Below are positions 17,012 to 27,058 of a DNA stretch of 52,466 nucleotides, one piece after another (within the stretch, counting starts at the first letter, position 1; each line of letters begins with the position of its first letter). The notes under the pieces are model-generated. The model worked only from the letters and a program-made list of their open reading frames with translations. It made no database searches and was not told where the DNA came from. Origin of the DNA: an uncultured Paracoccaceae bacterium (GTDB lineage: Bacteria; Pseudomonadota; Alphaproteobacteria; Rhodobacterales; Rhodobacteraceae); the NCBI GenBank assembly GCA_938092015.1, contig CALKOT010000103.1:1-52466 (forward strand). The letters run 5' to 3'. Made by a program: the position numbers and the translations under genes.

Positions 17012-18757
17012 ATGAATCTCTTTGCAGATATCCGCTCACTTATCGTTTCGTCTTTGGACGCGCTTGTCGCCTCTGGCGACTTGCCCGAAGGCCTGGCCTA
17101 CAATGCGATTTCGGTAGAGCCACCGCGCGATCCCGCCCATGGCGACATGGCCACAAACGCTGCAATGGCCTTGGCTAAACCTGCAAAGGCCTCGCCACGC
17201 GATTTGGCCGCAAAACTTGCGCCCAAACTGGCCGAAGATCCCAGAATTGATAGCGCAGACATCGCAGGGCCAGGCTTCATCAACCTGCGGCTGGCTCCAA
17301 TCGTTTGGCTAGGTGCGTTCAGCGCTGCATTGCAGGCAGGCGCACGGTTTGGCGCGGCGACGCAGGGCGCGGGCAAGCGCGTTAACGTTGAATATGTTTC
17401 CGCCAACCCGACGGGTCCGTTGCATGTCGGCCACACACGCGGCGCTGTTTTTGGCGACGCTTTGGCAGGGTTGCTGGATTTCGCCGGATGGGATGTCGCG
17501 CGCGAATACTACATCAACGACGGTGGATCGCAGGTCGATACGTTGGCCCGCTCTGCCCACCTTCGTTACCAGGAAGCGCACGGCCGGAAGATCGAAATTG
17601 TTGAGGGCTTGTACCCTGGCGATTACCTCGTCCCTGTAGGTGAAGCACTGAAGGCGGAATTCGGCGATAGCTTGCTGGACGCGCCAGAGGATGAATGGCT
17701 GCCCAAAGTGCGCGTCTTCGCAACGGACCGGATGATGGATCTTGTCCGCGATGACCTTAAAGCGCTGGGCGTTGAGATGGACGTCTTCTTTTCTGAAAAA
17801 TCTCTGTACGGATCGGGACGGATTGAAGAGGCGATCGATACCCTCAAAAGCCGGGGTCTGGTTTATTGGGGTACATTGCCAAAACCAAAAGGCAAAGTGC
17901 CGGATGACTGGAAGCCGCGTGAACAGTGGTTGTTCCGGTCAACTGCATACGGTGACGACGAAGATCGGCCCGTACAGAAAGCGGATGGCGCCTGGGCTTA
18001 TTTCGCACCGGACATTGCCTATCACTATGACAAGGTTGAACGCGGCTTTGATCATCTGATCGACATCTTTGGCGCCGACCACGGCGGCTATGTCAAACGG
18101 ATGAAGGCGGCCGTTGCGGCGTTGTCAGAGGAAAAAACGCCTCTCGACATCAAACTCACCAGCATGGTGAAGCTGTTCAAGGATGGCGTCGAATTCAAGA
18201 TGTCAAAGCGGTCAGGTTCGTTTGTGACGCTGCGCGATCTGATTGATGAAGTCGGTTCTGACGTCGTGCGGTTTACAATGCTGACCCGCAAAAATGACAT
18301 GCCGTTCGACTTTGATTTCAACAAGGCGCTGGAACAGTCAAAAGACAATCCGGTTTTCTACGTGCAGTACGCCCATGCGCGCATCTGTTCGGTCATGCGG
18401 GGCGCCGCTGAGGCGGGCTTTGCAACCGGTGGCGCTGATCTGCAAGCAACAGATCTGTCTTCGCTGAACCATCCAGCCTGGATCGAATTGGCGCAAAAGG
18501 TCGCTGAATGGCCCCGTCTTGTTGAAACAGCTGCCCATCATCACGAACCGCACCGCGTCGCGTTCTATCTTTATGACCTGGCAAGCGTCTTTCATTCGTT
18601 GTGGAATAAGGGACGCGAAGTACCGGAATTACGTTTCTTGCAGGAAGATGACAAAACCGGAACTCCGGCCCGACTTGCCGCCTTGAATGCTGTTTCCATT
18701 GTACTTTCAGCCGGACTTGGTATCCTTGGCGTGACCCCAATGACCGAAATGCGCTAA
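17012..18757 (+). CDS. argS: Arginyl-tRNA synthetase
   Basis: A 581-residue class Ia synthetase charging tRNA-Arg. The adenylate-binding motif appears as HVGH at residues 138-141 in NPTGPLHVGHTRGAVFGD. The KMSKS equivalent is FKMSKRSGSFVTLRDLID, and the C-terminal anticodon-binding DALR domain follows from about residue 445. The N-terminal Add-1 domain (MNLFADIRSLI...) contacts the tRNA D-loop. ATG 17012 is chosen over a TTG three codons upstream because MNLFADIR matches the family start. It follows the broken HTTM gene by 87 nt and leads into the SPOR/nagZ/scpAB group. Confidence 0.97.
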   Translation: MNLFADIRSLIVSSLDALVASGDLPEGLAYNAISVEPPRDPAHGDMATNAAMALAKPAKASPRDLAAKLAPKLAEDPRIDSADIAGPGFINLRLAPIVWLGAFSAALQAGARFGAATQGAGKRVNVEYVSANPTGPLHVGHTRGAVFGDALAGLLDFAGWDVAREYYINDGGSQVDTLARSAHLRYQEAHGRKIEIVEGLYPGDYLVPVGEALKAEFGDSLLDAPEDEWLPKVRVFATDRMMDLVRDDLKALGVEMDVFFSEKSLYGSGRIEEAIDTLKSRGLVYWGTLPKPKGKVPDDWKPREQWLFRSTAYGDDEDRPVQKADGAWAYFAPDIAYHYDKVERGFDHLIDIFGADHGGYVKRMKAAVAALSEEKTPLDIKLTSMVKLFKDGVEFKMSKRSGSFVTLRDLIDEVGSDVVRFTMLTRKNDMPFDFDFNKALEQSKDNPVFYVQYAHARICSVMRGAAEAGFATGGADLQATDLSSLNHPAWIELAQKVAEWPRLVETAAHHHEPHRVAFYLYDLASVFHSLWNKGREVPELRFLQEDDKTGTPARLAALNAVSIVLSAGLGILGVTPMTEMR

Positions 18758-18833
18758 AGCTGGGCATATTTAGGGGTTGGAGCAGTATGCGACCACCATA
18801 TAAGGTGGCGCAGGAAAAACAGGCAAAGACCCC

Positions 18834-19718
18834 ATGCGGGATGATTCTTATTTACAGCGGGAATCCGACGCTGCCGAAGCGAAAGCATCGGCATGGCACG
18901 GTCGCGCGGCCACAACGGCTGGCGCGCTGATTTCATTGGCCATCTTGGCCATTGTTGTCATTTGGTCCTATCGATTGGGTGTACGAGACGCCAATGATGT
19001 CCCCGTTATTCGCGCCCAAACGGAAGCGACCAAAATCAAACCCGACGATCCGGGTGGCATCGAAATCGCGCACCAATACCGCGAAGTTTACAACATTGTT
19101 GACGGAACATCGTCTTCAACTGACGGTGCCTTCGCCCCAAGCGAAGAAACCCTGACAGCGGCAGAAGCACCGGTTTCGCCATCGTCAGCCCCCCGGCCGG
19201 CCGAAGTAACCGAAACCACAGTTGTCCCTGCTTCGCCAGCACCGGTTGAAGAAACGACAGGGGCGCCAGTTCCCGCTGCGCTAGAAACCATTGCAGAAGC
19301 TGAACCTGCCATCACGACTGAGGTCGAGGCAGAGTCAGCCGAAATTACCGAAGATGTGTCAGCAGTCGCACCCAAGGCGGCGCCAGTCGCCCTTCGACGC
19401 CCCGCACGTGCTACGCCCAAACCACAGCAAGCATCCACACTGGCCGAACCCCGCGCCGCGGCAATTGCATCACGCATCCAGATCCAGCTCGGCGCCTTCA
19501 ACACCGAAGACATCGCCGCCAGCCAATGGGTAGAGCTCAAGAACCGCAATGGCGATCTACTGAGCGGACGCGCACGCGTCGTCATGCCAGTCGTGTCCGG
19601 CGGCAGGCGCCTCTTTCGCCTTCGGGCCGGGCCATTCAAGGACGTTGATGAGGCTTCGACTTTGTGCCGAGCGCTGAAAGCACGGGGCGAGGATTGCATT
19701 GTGGCCCGCGCAAAGTGA
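18834..19718 (+). CDS. SPOR domain-containing membrane protein
   Basis: A 294-residue single-pass inner-membrane protein. About 28 cytoplasmic residues precede one transmembrane segment (TTAGALISLAILAIVVIWS). A long periplasmic linker rich in A, E, P, T and V follows, then a C-terminal SPOR domain (about residues 218-294, beginning RIQIQLGAFNT and ending CRALKARGEDCIVARAK). SPOR domains bind denuded septal peptidoglycan glycans, which places the protein at division sites. The two cysteines near the end match the disulfide seen in some SPOR domains. Its last codons overlap the nagZ GTG start, consistent with joint translation with a peptidoglycan-recycling enzyme. Confidence 0.9.
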   Translation: MRDDSYLQRESDAAEAKASAWHGRAATTAGALISLAILAIVVIWSYRLGVRDANDVPVIRAQTEATKIKPDDPGGIEIAHQYREVYNIVDGTSSSTDGAFAPSEETLTAAEAPVSPSSAPRPAEVTETTVVPASPAPVEETTGAPVPAALETIAEAEPAITTEVEAESAEITEDVSAVAPKAAPVALRRPARATPKPQQASTLAEPRAAAIASRIQIQLGAFNTEDIAASQWVELKNRNGDLLSGRARVVMPVVSGGRRLFRLRAGPFKDVDEASTLCRALKARGEDCIVARAK

Positions 19719-20713
19719 ACCCATCTGCGGCGATATACGGATGCGCAGGAACAACACTATCTGCTGCTGAGCGGGATTTCTTCGCTGATGCGAACCCGTT
19801 TGGCTTCATCCTTTTCGCCCGCAATGTTGATACCCCTGAGCAGGTTGCCGGTCTTTGCGATCAGCTCAGATCTTCATCAGGCCGCAATGCGCCAATTCTG
19901 ATCGATCAGGAAGGTGGGCGCGTCCAACGTCTTCGTGCGCCACACTGGCGTGAGTTTCCGCCTGCAATGCGCGATGCCGCGCATCCTGAAGCCGACACTA
20001 TCCTTAAACTTCGCTATCACCTGATCGCGCACGAACTCAGTACTCTCGGCATTGATGTAAACTGTGCGCCTCTGCTCGATGTACCGGTAGAGGGTGCTCA
20101 CGACGTAATTGGTGAACGTGCGTTGGCGCGGGATGCCAAAGCCGTCGCTCGTCTGGGGCATGCAGTGCGTGCTGGATTGGTGGCTGGTGGTATTCTGCCG
20201 GTTATCAAGCACATTCCGGGCCATGGTCGGTCGAAGGTGGACACTCATCATGATCTGGATCGGGTCACAGACGCCCGGACTGTTCTTGAGCAGGATTTCA
20301 TCCCCTTCCGCGAACACGCAGATGCGCTGTTGGGCATGACCGCCCATCTCGTCTACGAGGTTGTTGATCAGACCAATTGCGGCACGATGTCTGCTGCAGT
20401 TATTGACCTGATCCGGCGGGACATCGGTTTCGATGGTCTGTTGATGACAGATGATATCTCGATGGGCGCTTTGTCAGGCACCGTAGCTGAACGTGCTTCA
20501 AGGGCACTGACGGCAGGATGCGACATTGTCCTTCACTGCAATGGTGATCTGGAAGAGATGACTGCAATTGCCGCCGAAGCAGGGGCGCTATCCGGCGCAT
20601 CTGCTGACCGTGCGAAGGCAGTCGACGCCGCACCGAGAACGCGGGCGGATGTCGATATCGCTGAGATCGAACATCAGTATAAATCCCTGACGATGGAGCG
20701 GGCAGATGCGTGA
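19715..20713 (+). CDS. nagZ: Beta-N-acetylhexosaminidase
   Basis: A 332-residue GH3 cytoplasmic enzyme that removes GlcNAc from peptidoglycan turnover products. Substrate and catalytic motifs are LIDQEGGRVQRL (about residues 62-73), the flexible-loop KHIPGHG at 165-171 followed by DTHHDLD with the general-acid His/Asp pair, and the nucleophile loop LLMTDDISMGAL near 243-254. The start is taken as GTG 19715, whose GTGA overlaps the SPOR gene stop; the longer ATG start at 19664 would lie inside the upstream SPOR domain. It overlaps scpA by 8 nt. Confidence 0.95.
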   Translation: MNPSAAIYGCAGTTLSAAERDFFADANPFGFILFARNVDTPEQVAGLCDQLRSSSGRNAPILIDQEGGRVQRLRAPHWREFPPAMRDAAHPEADTILKLRYHLIAHELSTLGIDVNCAPLLDVPVEGAHDVIGERALARDAKAVARLGHAVRAGLVAGGILPVIKHIPGHGRSKVDTHHDLDRVTDARTVLEQDFIPFREHADALLGMTAHLVYEVVDQTNCGTMSAAVIDLIRRDIGFDGLLMTDDISMGALSGTVAERASRALTAGCDIVLHCNGDLEEMTAIAAEAGALSGASADRAKAVDAAPRTRADVDIAEIEHQYKSLTMERADA

Positions 20714-21554
20714 CGACAAAGCCCTTGAAGGCGCCAAGATCGGACGGCTGTCCGAAACCCCGCCAACGCAGGACAATCTTTTCACCGCACCAAATGCCGA
20801 TAGAACCAATCCAGAGGCGTTGTTGATCGACGTCGATGGATTTGAAGGCCCGCTGGACGTTCTTCTGACCCTCGCGCGTGGGCAAAAAGTCGATCTGCGC
20901 CGCATCTCAATTCTTCAGCTGGCAGAACAATACCTCGCCTTTGTCTCAGCCGCCCGAAAACTTAGGATTGAACTGGCCGCCGATTATCTGGTCATGGCCG
21001 CATGGCTTGCGTATCTGAAATCGCGCCTACTGCTGCCCCCGCCGGATACAGAAGATGGGCCAAGCGCCGAGGAACTGGCCACCAACCTCGCATTCCAGCT
21101 TGAGCGGCTTGAGGCGATGCGCACAGCGGCGGCCCAATTGATGGCCCGTGATCAGCTGGGTCGTGAGATTTTCGCGCGCGGTCAGGAAGAAACGATGACC
21201 GTGAAGACCGATATCGAATGGACTGCATCGCTGTCAGATCTGCTGAACGCATATTCCCGCATCAAGACGCGCGATTACTACCAGCCACTGCATATGAAAC
21301 GGGTGCCAGTGTATTCACTGGAAGACGCGGTGAAACGATTGCGTGAAATGGTCGGCGTCAGCGTCAATTGGCAGGTGCTAGCGTCCTACATTCCCAGCGA
21401 ATGGCTTAGCACGCCGACAAAACGAAAAAGTGCGCTAGCCAGCCATTTCTCAGCAATGCTTGAACTTGTGAAGCAGGGTGATGCGGAAATCCGGCAGGAT
21501 GATACGTTCGGCCCAATCGAGTTGCGCGCTGCGCGGACTGAGGCGCATGCCTGA
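20706..21554 (+). CDS. scpA: Segregation and condensation protein A
   Basis: A 282-residue kleisin subunit of the SMC-ScpAB condensin that organises and segregates chromosomes. It has the typical N-terminal block DVDGFEGPLDVLLTLARGQKVDLRRISILQLAEQYL, which in known structures contacts SMC. A central helical part (ADYLVMAAWLAYLKSRLLLP) and a C-terminal winged helix (about residues 200-270) follow. The ATG at 20706 overlaps nagZ, and the stop overlaps the scpB start, so nagZ-scpA-scpB should be one operon. No smc gene is in the window. Confidence 0.95.
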   Translation: MRDDKALEGAKIGRLSETPPTQDNLFTAPNADRTNPEALLIDVDGFEGPLDVLLTLARGQKVDLRRISILQLAEQYLAFVSAARKLRIELAADYLVMAAWLAYLKSRLLLPPPDTEDGPSAEELATNLAFQLERLEAMRTAAAQLMARDQLGREIFARGQEETMTVKTDIEWTASLSDLLNAYSRIKTRDYYQPLHMKRVPVYSLEDAVKRLREMVGVSVNWQVLASYIPSEWLSTPTKRKSALASHFSAMLELVKQGDAEIRQDDTFGPIELRAARTEAHA

Positions 21555-22206
21555 GGAAAAGGACGACAGCACAGTCGAAGAAACCCTCTTCGACGCGCCG
21601 CCAATCGCCGAACAGGAACGGATGGTTGAGGCGCTGCTGTTCGCTTCGACCGAACCCATGACCGTCAAGGAAATGTCCGATCGTATGCCGCACGGCGCCG
21701 ATCCGGCAGAGGCTTTGGTCCATCTGCGCAAGCGTTATGAGGGCAGGGGCGTTAATGTCCGCAAGATCGGGCAGGGCTGGGCGTTCAGAACTGCAGCTGA
21801 TCTGGCGTTTCTGATGCGTCGCGATCAGGTTGAGCGCCGCAAACTATCCCGCGCCGCCATCGAAACCCTTGCGATCATCGCTTACCATCAACCGGTCAGC
21901 CGGGCGGAAATCGAAGAAATTCGCGGCGTGTCGGTGTCAAAAGGCACTGTTGATTTGCTGTTGGAGCTTGATTGGGTCAAACTTGGCCGCAGGCGCATGA
22001 CCCCTGGACGGCCAATTACCTTTGTCACCACTGTCGCATTTCTGGATCAGTTTGGCCTGGATTCGCCACGCGATCTGCCGGGTGTGAAGGAACTTCGCGC
22101 CGCAGGTTTGCTCGACAACAGAACTGCGATAGATTTTGACGGAAAAGAAACCTTCGACGACGAAGATGATGGTTTCGCCGAAGGACAAGACGAACTCTTT
22201 GAATAG
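21547..22206 (+). CDS. scpB: Segregation and condensation protein B
   Basis: A 219-residue ScpB with two winged-helix domains. The core begins RMVEALLFASTEPMTVKEMSDRMP, and the family signature RRDQVERRKLSRAAIETLAIIAYHQPVSRAEIEEIRGVSV lies in the second domain, followed by GRPITFVTTVAFLDQFGL. The acidic tail (DFDGKETFDDEDDGFAEGQDELFE) is extended. The ATG at 21547 (MPEEKDDST) is used because it overlaps the scpA stop by 8 nt in ATGCCTGA; the upstream start at 21478 would lie deep within scpA. Confidence 0.94.
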   Translation: MPEEKDDSTVEETLFDAPPIAEQERMVEALLFASTEPMTVKEMSDRMPHGADPAEALVHLRKRYEGRGVNVRKIGQGWAFRTAADLAFLMRRDQVERRKLSRAAIETLAIIAYHQPVSRAEIEEIRGVSVSKGTVDLLLELDWVKLGRRRMTPGRPITFVTTVAFLDQFGLDSPRDLPGVKELRAAGLLDNRTAIDFDGKETFDDEDDGFAEGQDELFE

Positions 22207-22216
22207 GTGAGATCAG

Positions 22217-22480
22217 ATGTCGATCGACCGCATCCTGAACATGATCATCCGCATGATCACGCGAAAGCTGATGCGCAAGGGCGTTGGCATGGCCATGGGC
22301 GCAGGTTCAAAAGCCTGGGAAAATCGTAAGCAACGAAAAGCTGGCGCGCGACAGGAGGCTGAACTTGAACAGGACCCTGCCGTTACACAGCGCAGAAAGC
22401 TGAAGTCGGATGAACAAAAGGGCGATGACGTTTTATATCCCACCGATGACTTCACCGAAGATATGCAGCCCCGCCGATAA
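22217..22480 (+). CDS. Small conserved-looking protein downstream of scpB
   Basis: An 87-residue protein I cannot assign. The first 33 residues form an amphipathic to hydrophobic helix rich in Met, Ile and basic residues (MSIDRILNMIIRMITRKLM) with a glycine-rich end, and the rest is charged and probably disordered. It starts 11 nt after scpB, preceded by AGGTGAGATC, which suggests it belongs to the scpAB operon. I recall small genes of this kind after scpB in other Rhodobacterales, but no function is known to me. The helix could associate with the membrane or with DNA. Confidence 0.7.
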   Translation: MSIDRILNMIIRMITRKLMRKGVGMAMGAGSKAWENRKQRKAGARQEAELEQDPAVTQRRKLKSDEQKGDDVLYPTDDFTEDMQPRR

Positions 22481-22648
22481 AGCCCTTGCCAGTCTTCGGC
22501 ACAGCAGGCATAAGCTCCCGTTATGATCACCGCGACCTCAACCTGTGAGATTTGCATTATCCGCTGACATCGCTCTGCGGCGGCGCTTTGGTGTTCCATC
22601 CCCTAATTCGACATCGCGGCCCGCCCGGACCCAACACGCCCGGACGCC

Positions 22649-23998
22649 ATGACTGACATTCAGATTTACAATTCCGCCGTTCGCCAGAAAGTGGCGTTCA
22701 AGCCGCTCGATCCAAGTGACGTGCGTGTCTATGTCTGCGGGCCGACGATCTATGACCGCGCGCATATCGGTAATGCACGCCCGGTTGTGGTTTTCGATGT
22801 GTTGTTCCGACTTCTGCGCCACACTTACGGCGAAGATCACGTGAACTACGTCCGCAATATCACTGATATTGACGATAAAATCATGCACCGCGCGAAAGAG
22901 CGTGGCGCGCCAATCGAAGTCGTGACCGAAGAAACCGTGGGCTGGTATCGCGAAGATATGGCGGCCCTTGGCGCCTTGCCGCCTACTCATGAACCACGCG
23001 CAACAGAGTTTGTCGCGCAGATGGTTGCGATGATCGAAACTCTGATCGCCAAGGGCCATGCATATGAAGCCGAAGGTCATGTGTTGTTCGAGGTGTCCAC
23101 CTATGGCGCCTATGGCGCACTTTCTGGACGGTCCACCGATGACATGATCGCAGGCGCCCGTGTGGAAATCGCACCGTATAAGCGCGATCCAATGGATTTC
23201 GTTCTGTGGAAGCCATCAACTGATGACCAACCCGGCTGGGACAGCCCGTGGGGCAGGGGCCGGCCCGGTTGGCATATCGAATGTTCTGCGATGTCGTCGG
23301 AATTGTTGGGAAATGACTTCGACATTCACGGCGGTGGGTCTGACCTGCAGTTTCCGCACCATGAAAACGAGATTGCGCAAAGCCGCTGCGCCCATACCGA
23401 CGCAGGGTTTGCGCGGCATTGGATGCACAACGGCATGATCAATGTCGATGGACGCAAGATGTCTAAATCCCTTGGTAACTTTCTGACCGTCGAAGATCTG
23501 CGCGGTCAGGCGCCGGGTGAAGTTTTGCGGCTGGCGCTGATTTCCACGCATTATCGCGGCGTTCTCGACTGGACTGAGCAAAAGGTGTCCGAAGCATCGG
23601 AAACATTGCGCAAATGGGGCGCGCTGGTGGATGGGGTTGAACCATCTGCTGAGGCGCCCGCCACCGTGCTTGACGCATTGTCGGATGACCTGAACACGCC
23701 GCTCGCCATCGCAGAAATGCACAAGCTGGCCCGTGCAGGCGAGGTTGCGCAGCTGGCTTCTGCCATGGCGTTATTGAACTTGGCCGCGCCAGAAGCGGTT
23801 GCAGCCGATGACAACGGCATTGAAGCCCTATTGATTGAACGGACTGATGCCCGAGCTGCGAAGGATTTTGCCCGCGCTGACGAAATCAGAAAAGGGCTGG
23901 AGGCTGCTGGCGTCGTCGTAATGGACAAACCCGGCGAAGCATCGGAATGGCGCCTTGGGCCAAACTTTGATGCAAACAAACTAGAGGCGCTGAAATGA
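22649..23998 (+). CDS. cysS: Cysteinyl-tRNA synthetase
   Basis: A 449-residue class Ia synthetase charging tRNA-Cys. HIGN is at residues 39-42 in [14 protein letters not shown], and Cys30 is the first zinc ligand that gives cysteine discrimination; [11 protein letters not shown] and [11 protein letters not shown] carry the others. KMSKS at about 270-274 reads [13 protein letters not shown]. The C-terminal DALR-like helical domain ends in [18 protein letters not shown]. The stop overlaps the cimA start (ATGA). The matching tRNA-Cys lies at the left edge of the window. Confidence 0.97.
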   Translation: MTDIQIYNSAVRQKVAFKPLDPSDVRVYVCGPTIYDRAHIGNARPVVVFDVLFRLLRHTYGEDHVNYVRNITDIDDKIMHRAKERGAPIEVVTEETVGWYREDMAALGALPPTHEPRATEFVAQMVAMIETLIAKGHAYEAEGHVLFEVSTYGAYGALSGRSTDDMIAGARVEIAPYKRDPMDFVLWKPSTDDQPGWDSPWGRGRPGWHIECSAMSSELLGNDFDIHGGGSDLQFPHHENEIAQSRCAHTDAGFARHWMHNGMINVDGRKMSKSLGNFLTVEDLRGQAPGEVLRLALISTHYRGVLDWTEQKVSEASETLRKWGALVDGVEPSAEAPATVLDALSDDLNTPLAIAEMHKLARAGEVAQLASAMALLNLAAPEAVAADDNGIEALLIERTDARAAKDFARADEIRKGLEAAGVVVMDKPGEASEWRLGPNFDANKLEALK

Positions 23999-25608
23999 TC
24001 AAAGACCGCCTCTATCTATTCGATACGACATTGCGCGACGGCCAACAAACGCAGGGCGTCGATTTCTCCGCCACTGACAAGGCCAAGATCGCACTGGCGC
24101 TTGACGGACTTGGCATCGACTATGTCGAAGGCGGTTGGCCTGGCGCCAATCCAACCGACATTGATTTCTTCGCGACCTGTCCGGCGCTGGGCACATCCAC
24201 ATTCACCGCATTTGGCATGACCAAGCGTTCAGGCCGCTCTGCCGCCAATGACGATGTGCTGGCTGAGGTTATCAATGCCGGCACAAGCGCAGTTTGTCTT
24301 GTCGGCAAAAGCCACGATTTCCACGTCAAAACAGCGCTGAACATTCCGCTTGAAGAAAACCTCACCAACCTCAGGGAAAGCTTCCAGCACCTCAAGTCGT
24401 TGGGCCGCGAAGCGTTGTACGACGCAGAGCATTTTTTTGATGGTTACAAATCCAACCCCAACTATACGCTTTCCGTGCTGGACGCCGCCATGGAAGGCGG
24501 TGTGCGCTGGCTTGTCCTTTGCGACACCAATGGCGGCACGCTGCCGGGCGAAATCGCTGAAATCACGCGCATCGTCGCTGATCGGTTTGGCGGTCAGAAT
24601 ATCGGCATTCACACGCACAACGACACCGAAACCGCTGTCGCCGGGTCGCTGGCGGCAGTGGATGCAGGCGCACGGCAGATACAGGGCACTCTGAACGGGT
24701 TGGGGGAACGTTGCGGCAACGCCAATCTTGTCTCGATCATTCCAACGCTACTTCTGAAACCAGCGTTTCGGGATCGGTTCGAGATTGGCGTCAGCGAAGA
24801 TAAGCTGACCCTTCTGACGCAAACCTCTCACATGCTGGACGAGTTGCTGAACCGTCAACCCAACCGCCACGCTGCCTATGTCGGCGCAGCTGCGTTCGCG
24901 CACAAAGCTGGTCTGCACGCTTCGGCTATTCTGAAAGACCCAACGACTTACGAACATGTTCCGCCGGAAACGGTTGGGAATGCACGGATCGTTCCGATGT
25001 CTAACCAAGCGGGACGCTCCAACCTTCTTCGTCGTTTGTCTGAGGCCGGGATTGAGGCCACCAAGGATGATCCGCGCCTTGGTCAGTTGTTGGCCGAAGT
25101 AAAGGAAAAGGAAGATCAGGGCTTTTCCTATGACAGCGCCGAGGCCAGCTTTCAGATCCTCGCGCGTCAGGCATTGAACCAGCGGCGCAAGTTTTTCGAT
25201 GTCGAACGGTTCCGTGTCACAGTTGAACGTCGCTTCAACGCCGTAAATGAACTGACGACAGTGTCCGAAGCTGTTGTTGTCCTGAATGTCGATGGCGAGC
25301 GGTTTATCAGCGCTTCAGAAAGCATCGATCCAACATCTAATGCAGATCAGGGGCCGGTTAATGCCCTTTGGCGTGCGATGAAAAAGGATCTTGGCAAGTA
25401 TCAGGACGCGATTGAAGGGATGGAGCTTGTTGACTTCAAGGTGCGCATTCTCACCGGCGGTACCGAAGCTATCACGCGCGTTCTGATTGAAAGCCGCGAT
25501 CGCGACGGCCGGCGGTGGTCGACGGTGGGTGTGTCCGCAAACATTGTCGATGCTTCGTTCCAGGCGCTGATCGACAGCATCGATTATAAACTGACCCGCG
25601 ACGCCTGA
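23995..25608 (+). CDS. cimA: (R)-citramalate synthase
   Basis: A 537-residue member of the LeuA/CimA (DRE-TIM) family that condenses pyruvate and acetyl-CoA to citramalate, a threonine-independent entry to 2-oxobutanoate and isoleucine. The metal and catalytic motif [17 protein letters not shown] is at residues 8-24. [15 protein letters not shown] holds the metal-binding His pair, and [15 protein letters not shown] the conserved glycine-rich loop. The C-terminal third carries the LeuA-type regulatory dimer domain, and the protein is long, like other CimA of this subfamily. It overlaps cysS by 4 nt and the next gene by 1 nt. Confidence 0.92.
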   Translation: MIKDRLYLFDTTLRDGQQTQGVDFSATDKAKIALALDGLGIDYVEGGWPGANPTDIDFFATCPALGTSTFTAFGMTKRSGRSAANDDVLAEVINAGTSAVCLVGKSHDFHVKTALNIPLEENLTNLRESFQHLKSLGREALYDAEHFFDGYKSNPNYTLSVLDAAMEGGVRWLVLCDTNGGTLPGEIAEITRIVADRFGGQNIGIHTHNDTETAVAGSLAAVDAGARQIQGTLNGLGERCGNANLVSIIPTLLLKPAFRDRFEIGVSEDKLTLLTQTSHMLDELLNRQPNRHAAYVGAAAFAHKAGLHASAILKDPTTYEHVPPETVGNARIVPMSNQAGRSNLLRRLSEAGIEATKDDPRLGQLLAEVKEKEDQGFSYDSAEASFQILARQALNQRRKFFDVERFRVTVERRFNAVNELTTVSEAVVVLNVDGERFISASESIDPTSNADQGPVNALWRAMKKDLGKYQDAIEGMELVDFKVRILTGGTEAITRVLIESRDRDGRRWSTVGVSANIVDASFQALIDSIDYKLTRDA

Positions 25609-26402
25609 TGTCGTTGCCCGGCCTTTCCGCTGTCGGAAAGACTGCTTTGCAGGGCGATCCTGGGCGGTTTGAAGCGGCGATGTTCGCACCCGAAGATCGC
25701 CGTGAGCATCTTTTCGCGTTGATCGCGTTGAACGTCGAGTTGTCGCGGATCCCCGAAACTGTAACCGAATCAATGCTGGGTGAAATCCGCTTGCAATGGT
25801 GGGACGACGCGATCGCCGCACTGTTTGAGGATGGGCCCGTCGCAGGGCATGAGGTTATTGCAGCACTAAAACAGCCAGTGGATAACGGCCTTCTGGTCAA
25901 GGCGCGCCTAGTAGACTTGATAGATGCCCGTCGCATCACCTTGTCTGATGAACCGCTAACAGATGCGGCAGTTCTGCACCGTCTGATCACCCAAACAGGT
26001 GGCGCGCTTGCTGCGCTGCAAATCGGCGCACTGGGCGGGGATAAGGCGGCGCAGGATGTCGCTGCGGATGCTGGCTGGGCGGAAGGGGCAGGGCGATTGA
26101 CCGCTGCGCTGCCCGCCATGATCCCAAATGCCGATCAAGAGAACGCCGAAGCGCCAGCAAAGCTGTCAACGCTTATCCAGTCGCTAGCTAGTGATGGTCT
26201 GGCGAAACTTGATGACGCTCGCAACAAACGCCGCGTCATTCCAAGGAACTGCCGCGCGCCGCTTCTCAGCATTCGACCTGCGGAAAGGCGGCTCAGGTCC
26301 GCGCTTCAAAAAGATGTCGATATCCTGAAAGATGACAGCGCCGTGTCACCGTTTAGGGAACGAATGTCGCTGTTTCGTCGGGCGATTACAGGACGGTTCT
26401 AA
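25608..26402 (+). CDS. Squalene/phytoene synthase family protein, NDUFAF6-like
   Basis: A 264-residue helical protein of the isoprenoid head-to-head synthase fold. The recognisable core is EHLFALIALNVELSRIPETVTESMLGEIRLQWWDDAI (about residues 30-66). The two DxxxD magnesium motifs of true phytoene or squalene synthases are absent, as in NDUFAF6, the mitochondrial complex I assembly factor whose bacterial relatives occur in alphaproteobacteria. A role in assembly rather than carotenoid synthesis is therefore inferred. The ATG shares the last base of the cimA stop (TGATG), ending the long plus-strand cluster, with a convergent neighbour 2 nt away. Confidence 0.8.
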   Translation: MSLPGLSAVGKTALQGDPGRFEAAMFAPEDRREHLFALIALNVELSRIPETVTESMLGEIRLQWWDDAIAALFEDGPVAGHEVIAALKQPVDNGLLVKARLVDLIDARRITLSDEPLTDAAVLHRLITQTGGALAALQIGALGGDKAAQDVAADAGWAEGAGRLTAALPAMIPNADQENAEAPAKLSTLIQSLASDGLAKLDDARNKRRVIPRNCRAPLLSIRPAERRLRSALQKDVDILKDDSAVSPFRERMSLFRRAITGRF

Positions 26403-26404
26403 AC

Positions 26405-27016
26405 TTAGCGTTTCCTCAGAACATAGACATAAGCCTTCAGGCCTGTTCCCGGAATGTGATCACCATATTCTTTGAATTCCAAATCGGCCCAGCCACCGTC
26501 GATAATCTCGCTCATGCGACCAAGATGGGCGCCATCTGCAATCGCATGGTCGTTTAGCGAGAACGCCAACCGTCCACCCACAGGTAGAAACTCTAGAATC
26601 TGATCCAACGCTTCTGGTGGGGCCAGGTCCGGGCTAAGCACCCCTGCGGCGACGGCATTGTGATATGCGCTGTCTGGGGCGACCAGCGGCGCAGCCCGGT
26701 CGATCTCGCGGACAGCTCTATAGATATCCTTGTCTCTGGCGCGCACAAGCATCTCAGCCGAAGGATCAACGCCGTCGATGACGTCAAACCCGGCGGCGGC
26801 CAATGCTGCGCCGCTGACACCTGTGCCGCACCCGACGTCCAGTATCGGCTGCGCTGGATCAGCGCCCATGGCGATCAACGCTTCTGCGCAGCGCTTCGGC
26901 GTCACATAACCCTGAGAGCCAAGCTCATCATCATAGCTTTCAGCCCAGTCATCATAAAATTCGACTGCACCGCCCTCGGCCATGCCGGCATAGGCGTGAT
27001 CCAACTTTCCAGCCAT
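26405..27016 (-). CDS. Class I SAM-dependent methyltransferase
   Basis: A 203-residue methyltransferase of the UbiE/Methyltransf_11-like type. Motif I is ILDVGCGTGVSGAALAAAGFDVIDGVDPSAEML (about residues 57-89), with Asp of the acidic loop in GVDPS; a post-I region EFLPVGGRLAFSLNDHA corresponds to motif III. The N-terminus FYDDWAESYDDELGSQGY is typical of small-molecule methyltransferases. The substrate cannot be named. It is 43 nt downstream of trmFO on the same strand and convergent with the NDUFAF6-like gene. Confidence 0.85.
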   Translation of the reverse strand: MAGKLDHAYAGMAEGGAVEFYDDWAESYDDELGSQGYVTPKRCAEALIAMGADPAQPILDVGCGTGVSGAALAAAGFDVIDGVDPSAEMLVRARDKDIYRAVREIDRAAPLVAPDSAYHNAVAAGVLSPDLAPPEALDQILEFLPVGGRLAFSLNDHAIADGAHLGRMSEIIDGGWADLEFKEYGDHIPGTGLKAYVYVLRKR

Positions 27017-27058
27017 GAAATCCCCCGCATCTCGCTAGTTCTGCGGCAGATTTTCGCT

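Noticed and set aside
19088-19699. A 203-codon minus-strand frame with Ala/Ser/Thr-rich sequence
   Set aside because: It mirrors the low-complexity linker of the SPOR protein and has no start signal.
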